NCBI GenBank assembly: GCA_027491215.1
Contig: JAIXWP010000121.1
Location: 1-40,394, forward strand
Reading direction: 5' to 3'
Source of the DNA: Flavobacteriales bacterium
Lineage (GTDB): Bacteria > Bacteroidota > Bacteroidia > Flavobacteriales_D > Sanyastnellaceae
DNA: 40,394 nt
The notes beneath the pieces are model-generated. The model saw only the letters and a list, made by a program, of their open reading frames with translations. It was not told where the DNA came from and did not search any database. Positions 34,123 to 40,394 of the stretch are shown piece by piece. Made by a program: the position numbers and the translations under genes. Each line of letters begins with the position of its first letter. Position 1 is the first letter of the stretch.

Positions 34123-34548
34123 ATGTCAAAAATAGTCTATGTCACTCGTCGCGAACGATTCAATGCAGCTCACAAACTCGCAAATCCGCTTTGGGATGAC
34201 GAAACAAATAAAAAGATCTTTGGAAAATGTTCTAATCCTAATTGGCATGGACACAACTATGATCTTTTTGTAACGGTAAAGGGAGAGCCTCAACCTGAGA
34301 CTGGTTTTTGCATTGATTTGAAGTATTTGAGCGATATCATTGAAGAGCGTGTTACGGATAAGCTCGATCACAAAAACTTAAATATTGATGTGGATTTCAT
34401 GCAAGGAATTTTGACATCAACAGAAAATTTGGCAATTGCAATTTGGGAACAACTTGAAGCTGCTATCGCAGAAAAAGGTTGTATCTTGCATAGTGTAAAA
34501 CTTTATGAAACAGAAAATAACTTCGTAGAATACTTCGGAGGAAAATAG
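34123..34548 (+). CDS. ptpS: 6-pyruvoyltetrahydropterin synthase (biopterin type, PTPS-II)
   Basis: A 141-residue zinc enzyme that converts dihydroneopterin triphosphate to 6-pyruvoyltetrahydropterin. Zinc ligands are H17, H42 and H44, and the catalytic Cys is C36, in [13 protein letters not shown]. The spacing C-x5-HGH is that of animal PTPS, whereas QueD has C-x3-HGH. The following [21 protein letters not shown] and [14 protein letters not shown] also follow the animal enzyme. folE, which makes the substrate, starts 7 bases downstream. A second ATG directly upstream (34120) is possible. The product is probably tetrahydrobiopterin, given sepiapterin-reductase-type activity elsewhere. Confidence 0.88.
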   Translation: MSKIVYVTRRERFNAAHKLANPLWDDETNKKIFGKCSNPNWHGHNYDLFVTVKGEPQPETGFCIDLKYLSDIIEERVTDKLDHKNLNIDVDFMQGILTSTENLAIAIWEQLEAAIAEKGCILHSVKLYETENNFVEYFGGK

Positions 34549-34555
34549 ACATCGA

Positions 34556-35146
34556 ATGGAAGAGTCAAAAGAGCTTTCGGCTAGTCAACAGAAAATCGCT
34601 TCGGCAGTGGAGGTAATCCTTGGTCAGATTGGAGAAGATCCAACGCGCCAGGGCTTGCTGAAAACGCCCGAGCGTGTAGCCAAAGCTTATGACTTTCTAA
34701 CGCAAGGTTACCAGCAAAGCGCAGAGGATGTGCTACGTGGAGCCATATTCGATGAGTCTTATAGCGAAATGGTATTGGTGAAGGACATTGAAGTCTATAG
34801 CTTATGCGAACACCACATGCTTCCGTTTTTTGGAAAGGCACATATTGCCTACATCCCTAACGGAAAGATTGTTGGACTGAGCAAAATACCAAGAGTGGTC
34901 GATGTGTTTGCCCGACGATTGCAGGTCCAAGAGCGATTGACGATAGAGATCCGAGATTGTATCCAAGAAACCCTGCAACCCTTGGGAGTAGCCGTGGTGA
35001 TAGAGTGTCACCATTTATGCATGCAAATGCGCGGTGTTCAAAAACAAAATTCACATACAACCACCAGCGCTTTCAGTGGAGAATTCCTTAACAACGACAA
35101 AACTCGCAAAGAGTTCATCCAACTGATTGGCGCTCGATTGAGCTAA
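34556..35146 (+). CDS. folE: GTP cyclohydrolase I
   Basis: A 196-residue zinc enzyme that opens GTP to 7,8-dihydroneopterin triphosphate, the first step of folate and biopterin synthesis. Zinc ligands are C84 and H87 in [20 protein letters not shown] and C155 in [11 protein letters not shown]. The conserved [16 protein letters not shown] (~29-44) and [24 protein letters not shown] blocks are intact. It is the middle gene of the operon, between the PTPS gene (7 bases upstream) and an MFS transporter (2 bases downstream). Close linkage to the PTPS suggests dedication to biopterin supply as well as folate. Confidence 0.97.
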   Translation: MEESKELSASQQKIASAVEVILGQIGEDPTRQGLLKTPERVAKAYDFLTQGYQQSAEDVLRGAIFDESYSEMVLVKDIEVYSLCEHHMLPFFGKAHIAYIPNGKIVGLSKIPRVVDVFARRLQVQERLTIEIRDCIQETLQPLGVAVVIECHHLCMQMRGVQKQNSHTTTSAFSGEFLNNDKTRKEFIQLIGARLS

Positions 35147-35148
35147 TC

Positions 35149-36360
35149 ATGACTTCATTTTTAAATCTTATAAAAAATGCCTACGGCGGACTAGACCGCA
35201 CGATGTGGCTTTTGGCATTAATACAATTCATCAACCGCAGTGGAACGATGGTAGTGGTTTTTCTTTCCGTTTATCTGAAAGATGACCTTGGCTTTTCCTT
35301 GGGGCAAGTGGGTACAGTGATGGCGTTATTTGGCGCGGGCAGTATCACTGGTTCTTTTTTTGGCGGTCGACTCATCGATAAAATCGGTTTTTATCGCATT
35401 ATGTTTTTTAGCCTCTTCTTTGGAGGCCTGGCATTCATTTTAGTTGGATGGGTGCGAAACTTTGCAGCGTTGGCAGTGGCGATGTTTTTCATGAGTGCCA
35501 TCTCCGAATCCTTTAGACCTGCGAACATGGCGGCTATGTCCATTTACAGCAAGCCTGAAACATATACTAGATCGGTTGCATTGAGTAGACTCGCAATGAA
35601 TCTTGGGTTTTCTATTGGTCCAGCGATTGGAGGCTTTTTGGCATCGATCGACTACAACCTCATTTTCTGGGTAGACGGTATTACATGTCTCATCGCAGCA
35701 GGGATATTGAAGATGTATATAAAGGAAAAAAGAGCACCAAAGAAAGAAAAAGCAGAAGCACATGTATCGAGTAAATCTCCTTACAAGGATAAAATCTACC
35801 TTTTGTTTTTACCTATTTGTGTGTTTTACATCGTTTCATTTTTCCAATTCTTCTCTACGATGCCTCTGTACTATAAAGATGTAGAGCACTTCACAGAAAT
35901 AGAAATTGGATGGTTGATGGCCTTGAATGGTTTGATAGTGGCGGTTTTTGAAATGGTGTTGATTTACAAGTATGAGAAGAAAACGAGCATCTACAACTTC
36001 ATTGCTTGGGGAAGCGTGTTGCTTATTTTAAGCTACATCTCCTTGGTATTCTGGGGAGGTTGGTGGTGGTTGGTATTCTTGACCATTGTGATTTCATTCT
36101 CAGAAATGTTGGCCTTGCCGTTTATGAATACCTTCATGAATAATAGAGCTCCAGTAGAAAGTAAAGGTCAATACGCATCGCTTTATGTAATGGCTTGGGC
36201 CGTAGCACAAATCATCACTCCATTGATCGCTACTAATATGATTGCGCTTTCGGGATATAATGGTCTATGGCTACTTTTAGCGGGATTTGCCGTGGCTACT
36301 ATTCTCGGTATTAAATGGCTCGAGCGATTAGTAGTACGCGAGAAAGCAGATGCGTCTTAA
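35149..36360 (+). CDS. Major facilitator superfamily transporter (DHA1/MdtH-like)
   Basis: A 403-residue inner-membrane transporter with about twelve hydrophobic segments in two halves. The MFS loop 2-3 motif is GGRLIDKIGFYRIMF, with a motif-C-like RLAMNLGFSIGPAIGGFLAS in helix 5, which is typical of drug/H+ antiporters. The central cytoplasmic loop is basic (KRAPKKEKAEAHVSSK). It starts 2 bases after folE, so it is probably co-transcribed. The substrate is unknown, and a link to pterins is only positional. The stop overlaps the stop of the convergent methyltransferase gene (TTAA at 36357-36360). Confidence 0.88.
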   Translation: MTSFLNLIKNAYGGLDRTMWLLALIQFINRSGTMVVVFLSVYLKDDLGFSLGQVGTVMALFGAGSITGSFFGGRLIDKIGFYRIMFFSLFFGGLAFILVGWVRNFAALAVAMFFMSAISESFRPANMAAMSIYSKPETYTRSVALSRLAMNLGFSIGPAIGGFLASIDYNLIFWVDGITCLIAAGILKMYIKEKRAPKKEKAEAHVSSKSPYKDKIYLLFLPICVFYIVSFFQFFSTMPLYYKDVEHFTEIEIGWLMALNGLIVAVFEMVLIYKYEKKTSIYNFIAWGSVLLILSYISLVFWGGWWWLVFLTIVISFSEMLALPFMNTFMNNRAPVESKGQYASLYVMAWAVAQIITPLIATNMIALSGYNGLWLLLAGFAVATILGIKWLERLVVREKADAS

Positions 36361-36893
36361 TGCGCTAAAGCTGTCAGTTTTCCAAATAGATCATATAGGA
36401 CTATTCCTCCGCAGACTGCGACATTCAACGAGTGTTTTGTTCCGTGTTGGGCGATTTCAATTACACCATCACATGCTTCAATAGTCGCTTGATCTACGCC
36501 ATCTACTTCATTGCCTAAAACCAAAGCAATTGGTCCTGAAGGATGAAAATCATGTAGCTCAATGGAATTTGAGGCTTGCTCAATGCTATAACATTTAAAG
36601 CCCGCAAATTTCAAATCAGCAATAAGAGTAAGTGTTTCTTCTCGCTGCTCCCAATCAACAGTTTCTGTGGCTCCTAATGCGGATTTGAGGACTTCTCGAT
36701 GAGGTGGAGTAGGAGTATATCCCACGCAAAAGATGCCTTTCAAACGAAAGGCATCTGCGCTGCGGAATATACTTCCCACATTTAATCCACTTCTAATATT
36801 TTCTAAAATGACGACGACTGGAATTTTTTCTGCATCCTTAAACTCCGCTTGGCTCATGCGTCCAAGTTGTTCCATCGACAATTTTTGATTCAT
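36357..36893 (-). CDS. SpoU/TrmH family RNA 2'-O-methyltransferase
   Basis: A 178-residue SPOUT enzyme that methylates ribose 2'-OH in tRNA or rRNA with S-adenosylmethionine. All three family motifs are seen: motif 1 NIRSGLNVGSIFRSADAF, motif 2 IALVLGNEVDGV and motif 3 IEIAQHGTKHSLNVAVCGGIVLYDLF (the knot region). It lacks the extra N-terminal domain of RlmB. The exact RNA target cannot be assigned. It lies 3 bases after the sppA start-side junction (sppA ends upstream on its other flank) and converges with the MFS gene. Confidence 0.9.
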   Translation of the reverse strand: MNQKLSMEQLGRMSQAEFKDAEKIPVVVILENIRSGLNVGSIFRSADAFRLKGIFCVGYTPTPPHREVLKSALGATETVDWEQREETLTLIADLKFAGFKCYSIEQASNSIELHDFHPSGPIALVLGNEVDGVDQATIEACDGVIEIAQHGTKHSLNVAVCGGIVLYDLFGKLTALAH

Positions 36894-36896
36894 AGA

Positions 36897-38669
36897 CTAT
36901 CTTATTTCGAGGGCGAAAGGTAAGCGCGCTTGCGGACCTTTCATAGCTCTTACTGCTTGAATTTCTTCATAGAATCTGAAATCATCACCTAATACTTGCT
37001 GTAAAATCGCAGTTTGTTTTTGACCAGTTAGATCTTCCATCAATTCTTCGAAAGGGTCTTTCATTTTTGGAAATCCTTTTGTAGAATAATCTGCAATTCC
37101 TGCTTGTTGCGCAGCATATGCGACTGCCGCCTTTAGGTCGCCCAATTCATCTACAAGACCGATTTGCAGAGCATCTTCACCGCTCCAAACGCGGCCTTGG
37201 CCGATGCTATCCACTTCTGCTTGTGTCTTGTTTCTTCCCTTTGCAACTTTAGATGTGAAGTCATCATAGATATCAGCAATCATATCTTGCATGGCTTTCA
37301 TTTCCATCTCATCCAATGGCTTGGTCACTGAAATCAGCCCAGCGTGAGCATTGGTTTGATAGGTGTCGAACGTAAGTCCGATTTTGTTATTCAAGAAATT
37401 CTTCATGTTTGGAATAACTCCAAATACGCCGATAGAGCCGGTGATAGTATTTGGATTTGCAAAAATGCGGTCGGCTGAACATGCGATGTAATATCCGCCT
37501 GATGCCGCGTAGTCCCCCATCGAAACAATGAAAGGCTTGCCGCTTTTTTTGATGAGTTCTGTTTCTCTCCAAATTACATCAGAAGCTAATGCAGAGCCAC
37601 CTGGAGAGTTGACACGCAATACCACTGCTTTCACATTACTGTCTTCACGAGCATCGCGAAGTGCTTTTGCAATACGATCACTGCCGATGGTTTGATCATC
37701 ACCTTCGCCGCTTTCGATGCCACCCACAGCGTAGACTACCGCCACACGATCGGTACCAATTGTTTTTTCATACGATCTATGATAATCTCCGAAATCTGCA
37801 AACTTGATATCGTCAACTTTATCAACTCCAACTTTTGTCTTAATCAAATCCATCACTTCATCGCGATATGAAAGTCCATTCAATAATCCTGCATCCTTTA
37901 CCAACTGCACATCGCGGAAGGTGAGAGAATCTGCAGCTAGATTTAGCATCTCTTTCGTAACGCCGCGTTCTTTAGCGATGCCATCTAACATAATGTTCCA
38001 AATATCTCCTACGAAAGTGGCGATTTGCTCGCGGTTTTCAGGCGACATGTGATCATACATGAAAGGCTCTACAGCACTTTTGAATTTGTTGTTTGGACCA
38101 CGAATAACCTGTGCTTCAATTTCTAATTTATCCAACATGTTTTTATAAAACATGATTTCAGTTGCCAAACCTCTCCAGTCAAAAGTTCCTGTTGGATACA
38201 TATAAACTTCGTTCGCAGCGCTTGCTACATAATACCCCGCTTGAGAATAGTTTTCTGCATATGCGATGACCCATTTTCCCGAAGATTTAAAATCGAGGAT
38301 AGCATTGCGAATGTCTAGAACAGTGCTTGGTGCAGCACCTACAGAAGAAACTTCAAGGAAAACACCTTTGATATTGTCGTCTGTTTTAGCATGAGCCAAA
38401 TCTTCTACAATGTGATTAAGTCCAATCGTTTCTTCAGATTGGAAGGTTGCAGGATTGAAGTTGAAATCATTTTCGCCTGCTCGTTCTACGATTGCTTGGT
38501 CCAGCTTTAAATGCAGAACTGAGTTTTCAGAGACATTTGTTTTTTCTTCACCACCGCTGCCTGCGCTAACCACGGCTGCAATGATCAAAAAGAAGAATAT
38601 AACACCTACCACTACCATCGCTACGATAGTACCAATCATGGAGGCTAATACGTTTTTGAGAAAATTCAT
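36897..38669 (-). CDS. sppA: Signal peptide peptidase SppA (long form)
   Basis: A 590-residue membrane-anchored serine protease that degrades cleaved signal peptides. An N-terminal membrane helix (~10-35) is followed by two tandem ClpP-like halves. The catalytic dyad is split as in E. coli: Lys197 in NNKFKSAVEPF (first half) and Ser390 in SMGDYAASGGYYIACSA (second half). RVNSPGGSALAS supplies the oxyanion region, and TITGSIGVFG and GQGRVWSGEDALQIGLVDELG are also conserved. Length matches the 67-kDa form. The adjacent methyltransferase gene begins 3 bases after the sppA stop on the same strand. Confidence 0.95.
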   Translation of the reverse strand: MNFLKNVLASMIGTIVAMVVVGVIFFFLIIAAVVSAGSGGEEKTNVSENSVLHLKLDQAIVERAGENDFNFNPATFQSEETIGLNHIVEDLAHAKTDDNIKGVFLEVSSVGAAPSTVLDIRNAILDFKSSGKWVIAYAENYSQAGYYVASAANEVYMYPTGTFDWRGLATEIMFYKNMLDKLEIEAQVIRGPNNKFKSAVEPFMYDHMSPENREQIATFVGDIWNIMLDGIAKERGVTKEMLNLAADSLTFRDVQLVKDAGLLNGLSYRDEVMDLIKTKVGVDKVDDIKFADFGDYHRSYEKTIGTDRVAVVYAVGGIESGEGDDQTIGSDRIAKALRDAREDSNVKAVVLRVNSPGGSALASDVIWRETELIKKSGKPFIVSMGDYAASGGYYIACSADRIFANPNTITGSIGVFGVIPNMKNFLNNKIGLTFDTYQTNAHAGLISVTKPLDEMEMKAMQDMIADIYDDFTSKVAKGRNKTQAEVDSIGQGRVWSGEDALQIGLVDELGDLKAAVAYAAQQAGIADYSTKGFPKMKDPFEELMEDLTGQKQTAILQQVLGDDFRFYEEIQAVRAMKGPQARLPFALEIR

Positions 38670-38807
38670 GTGCTTAATTATTTACACTGCTAAACTAATG
38701 AGGATCATGCACTAGTCATGAATCTTTACACAAGCGGTTGAGAAGTTCGTTTGATAGGGGCATTTATGATTTTCGCGGTTGATGATATCGCCTTACTTTC
38801 GTGGCTC
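38670..38807. other. Divergent intergenic region, sppA / folK
   Basis: A 138-base promoter region. The folK -7 candidate lies at 38794-38801. No hairpin, repeat or small gene is apparent toward sppA. The folK frame is open back to a TTG at 38751, but that extension does not look like HPPK. Confidence 0.5.
38794..38801 (+). promoter_or_regulatory. Candidate -7 element for folK
   Basis: TACTTTCG, followed by TGGC, is identical in its eight core bases to the element before the TonB receptor gene. It lies 7 bases before the ATG at 38808, so the transcript would be nearly leaderless. A TTTC at 38771-38774 lies 19 bases upstream. Confidence 0.4.
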
Positions 38808-39305
38808 ATGAAAAAGCATCGCGCATACTTATGCATCGGCGGCAATCTCGGCGAGCGTCTTGAAAACCTTGAAGAAACAAGGGATTTCGTACTTTTTAAT
38901 ATGGGAGATATCATTCAAGAATCTCCGATTTATCAGAGTTCGGCTTGGGGAATGGAAGGTGCGCCTGATTTTCTCAATCAAGTTTTGGAAATCGAAACAG
39001 AACTAACTCCAGAGCAATTGCTAGCTGAGATCGAAGAACTCGAAGAGTTTTATGGTCGTGAGCGCAAGGATAATCAGTATTTGAATCGTGAGATGGATGT
39101 TGATATTCTTTTCTTTGGTGATGAACCGATTGAGACCGAAGCTTTATCGGTGCCGCATCCGAGAATGCACGAGCGCAAGTTTGTATTGCAGCCTTTAAAT
39201 GATATCGCTGCTGATTTGGTACACCCTGTTTTGAAATTGAAAATTTCTGAACTCCTTGCTAAATGCACGGATGAGGGAAAGGTATCGCTCTATGTTGAAG
39301 CATAA
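38808..39305 (+). CDS. folK: 2-amino-4-hydroxy-6-hydroxymethyldihydropteridine pyrophosphokinase (HPPK)
   Basis: A 165-residue enzyme that transfers pyrophosphate from ATP to hydroxymethyldihydropterin in folate synthesis. Motifs are AYLCIGGNLGERLENLEE (pterin/nucleotide opening), SPIYQSSAWGM, FLNQVLEIET, ERKDNQYLNREMDVDILFF (metal aspartates in DVD) and VPHPRMHERKFVLQPLNDIA. I chose the ATG at 38808 because the HPPK fold begins here; longer starts at 38766 or 38751 add non-homologous residues. It overlaps the deoxynucleoside kinase start by 14 bases. Confidence 0.94.
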   Translation: MKKHRAYLCIGGNLGERLENLEETRDFVLFNMGDIIQESPIYQSSAWGMEGAPDFLNQVLEIETELTPEQLLAEIEELEEFYGRERKDNQYLNREMDVDILFFGDEPIETEALSVPHPRMHERKFVLQPLNDIAADLVHPVLKLKISELLAKCTDEGKVSLYVEA

Positions 39306-39930
39306 ATACATTGCTATTGAAGGGAACATTGGTGCTGGAAAAACCAGCCTAGCCACTCGCTTGGCCAATGACCTCCATGCGCGATTGATTTTAGAAGAAT
39401 TTGCGGACAATCCATTTCTGGCAAAATTCTACGAAAACTCCGAACGGTATGCCTTTCCGTTGGAGTTAAGTTTTCTCTCAGAACGATTTTCTCAGTTGAA
39501 AAAAGAGGTGAGTCAAGAAGATTTGTTCGCACCTCAAATTGTATCAGATTATATCATTAGTAAATGTCAGATTTTTGCAAAAAACAATCTGCCCGAAGAT
39601 GAATATCAGTTGTTCTTGAAAATGTATGAAATCGTTGAGAGCAGCGTCACACGACCTGATTTGATGATTTATTTATACCAAGACGTAGATCAGCTTTTAT
39701 CCAATATCAGAAAAAGAGGCAGAGATTATGAGCAAAAAATTGAGGCTGCTTATTTGGAAAATATTCAAAGGCAGTATTTAGAATTCATTCGTCAGCACGA
39801 GGAACAACGCATTGTAATTATTGATACCTCAAGTCTTGATTTTGTTCAAAATGAAATGGACTACCAATGGATCAAGGAAAAGATTTTGCAAGAATATCCA
39901 ATAGGGTTGACAAGAATTCAGAAAGCATAA
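39292..39930 (+). CDS. Deoxynucleoside kinase (dGK/dAK/dCK family)
   Basis: A 212-residue kinase that salvages deoxynucleosides by 5'-phosphorylation with ATP. The P-loop is GNIGAGKT (11-18) after IAIE, the substrate-binding region is LILEEFADNPFLAKFYE, and the lid RKRGRDYEQKI carries the Arg residues that hold phosphate. The ATG at 39292 sits inside the folK end (14-base overlap), so the two are coupled. Gram-positive and Bacteroidota homologues act on deoxyadenosine or deoxyguanosine; the base preference here is not determinable. It ends just before a bidirectional terminator. Confidence 0.9.
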   Translation: MLKHKYIAIEGNIGAGKTSLATRLANDLHARLILEEFADNPFLAKFYENSERYAFPLELSFLSERFSQLKKEVSQEDLFAPQIVSDYIISKCQIFAKNNLPEDEYQLFLKMYEIVESSVTRPDLMIYLYQDVDQLLSNIRKRGRDYEQKIEAAYLENIQRQYLEFIRQHEEQRIVIIDTSSLDFVQNEMDYQWIKEKILQEYPIGLTRIQKA

Positions 39931-39965
39931 AAAAGGCCGCTCATCAGAACGGCCTTCTTTTTTAT
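39931..39965. terminator. Bidirectional terminator between dNK and sucD
   Basis: AAGGCCG (39933-39939) pairs with CGGCCTT (39950-39956) around a ten-base loop, flanked by an A tract on the left and a T tract on the right. It can therefore terminate transcription from both converging genes. Confidence 0.88.
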
Positions 39966-39977
39966 CTCAACTTAGGA

Positions 39978-40394
39978 CTAGCCTAATACTTCTTTCACTT
40001 TAGCTCCGATTTCTGCTGGGCTATCCACTACATGGATTCCACATTCGCGCATGATGCGCTTCTTAGCAGCAGCAGATTCGTTTTCGCCGCTAACGATGGC
40101 TCCTGCGTGACCCATAGTACGGCCCTTTGGAGCAGTTTCACCAGCGATGAAACCAACTACAGGCTTGGTGCCATTTTCTTTGATCCAATAAGCAGCCTTT
40201 GGCTCAAGCTCACCACCAATTTCACCAATCATAACGATTGCTTTCGTTGCTGGGTCAGCCATCAACAATTGAACAGCTTCAAGAGTTGTTGTTCCAATGA
40301 TTGGGTCGCCACCAATTCCGATTGCCGTTGTAACACCAAGACCAGCCTTAGCTACTTGGTCTGCTGCTTCGTAAGTCAAAGTACCAGACTTTGA
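39978..40394 (-). CDS. sucD: Succinyl-CoA synthetase alpha subunit, partial (C-terminal part)
   Basis: The C-terminal 138 residues of the TCA-cycle enzyme that interconverts succinyl-CoA and succinate with nucleotide triphosphate formation. The frame is open to the right edge (SKSGTLTYE, running on into the window end), so the N-terminal CoA-binding domain is missing because of the window, not because of mutation. The phosphohistidine is in [13 protein letters not shown], and [19 protein letters not shown] and [10 protein letters not shown] are conserved. The stop is at 39978, across a bidirectional terminator from the kinase. Confidence 0.95.
   Translation of the reverse strand, partial: SKSGTLTYEAADQVAKAGLGVTTAIGIGGDPIIGTTTLEAVQLLMADPATKAIVMIGEIGGELEPKAAYWIKENGTKPVVGFIAGETAPKGRTMGHAGAIVSGENESAAAKKRIMRECGIHVVDSPAEIGAKVKEVLG

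Noticed and set aside
38751-38807. Longer folK start at TTG 38751 or ATG 38766
   Set aside because: The added residues do not resemble HPPK, and the predicted -7 element would fall inside the coding region.
39256-39291. Longer start for the deoxynucleoside kinase
   Set aside because: The kinase fold begins at the ATG at 39292, just before the P-loop strand; the extra 12 residues lie in folK and are not family-like.
1-40394. tRNA, rRNA, insertion sequence or prophage genes
   Set aside because: I looked for cloverleaf-like ends, transposase motifs and phage structural or integrase genes and found none.

Overview
The window is chromosomal DNA from a member of the Bacteroidota, most likely Flavobacteriales or a close relative. 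I infer this from gene content and promoter style, not from a marker gene. The evidence is a type III (GlnN) glutamine synthetase, a TPR/PD40/OmpA envelope protein, a type IX secretion C-terminal sorting domain on a serine hydrolase, the Bacteroidota form of PurM, and recurrent TAnnTTTG-like -7 promoter elements with little Shine-Dalgarno signal. I see no rRNA, tRNA, insertion sequence, phage gene or CRISPR array. The window is cut inside a gene at each end: an OmpA-like protein at the left and sucD at the right.

Layout. 1-485 (-) holds a partial OmpA-domain protein. 486-813 is a repeat-rich spacer that contains the glnN promoter. 814-3000 (+) is glnN and 3249-5279 (+) is the TPR/PD40/OmpA protein, each followed by a clear intrinsic terminator. 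5350-10518 (+) is a purM-prfA-pyrF-tex operon. 10519-14048 (-) is a compact three-glycosyltransferase operon (DPM1-like GT2, QxxRW-type GT2, GT-C). Upstream of it on the same strand are nhaA, a membrane acyltransferase, a sialate-esterase-like protein and a T9SS-sorted serine hydrolase (14068-19295). 19345-27354 (-) is an envelope-polysaccharide precursor block: UDP-glucose dehydrogenase, UDP-xylose synthase, a WbpD-like acetyltransferase and a WbpA/TviB-like dehydrogenase. It continues with a TonB-dependent receptor, rfbB and a CpsB/YwqE phosphatase. 27391-28890 (-) is a divergent photolyase. 29017-32234 (+) is a NatAB-like ABC exporter followed by a Ppx/GppA phosphatase.

32265-32913 (+) is an MNT/HEPN (type VII) toxin-antitoxin pair, the only clearly accessory element here. 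It converges on a 47-residue DUF2256 protein co-oriented with hldD (32926-34042, -). 34123-36360 (+) is a small operon of canonical 6-pyruvoyltetrahydropterin synthase, folE and an MFS transporter, suggesting tetrahydrobiopterin synthesis. 36357-38669 (-) holds a SpoU methyltransferase and SppA. folK and a deoxynucleoside kinase (38808-39930, +) converge on sucD across a bidirectional terminator.

How it fits together. Much of the window serves the cell envelope: UDP-GlcA, UDP-Xyl, UDP-aminouronate and dTDP-4-keto-6-deoxyglucose precursors, polyprenyl-linked glycosyl transfer, the heptose epimerase, a capsule-type phosphatase, outer-membrane receptor and anchors, and SppA. The remainder is core metabolism and translation. 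I see no wholly new system. The best leads are local: a purM promoter nested in the preceding terminator, a variant -7 motif shared by several genes, a photolyase with a substituted flavin pocket, a BH4-type pterin operon, the MNT/HEPN pair, a zero-spacer convergent junction inside a perfect palindrome, and the repeat-rich spacer upstream of glnN.
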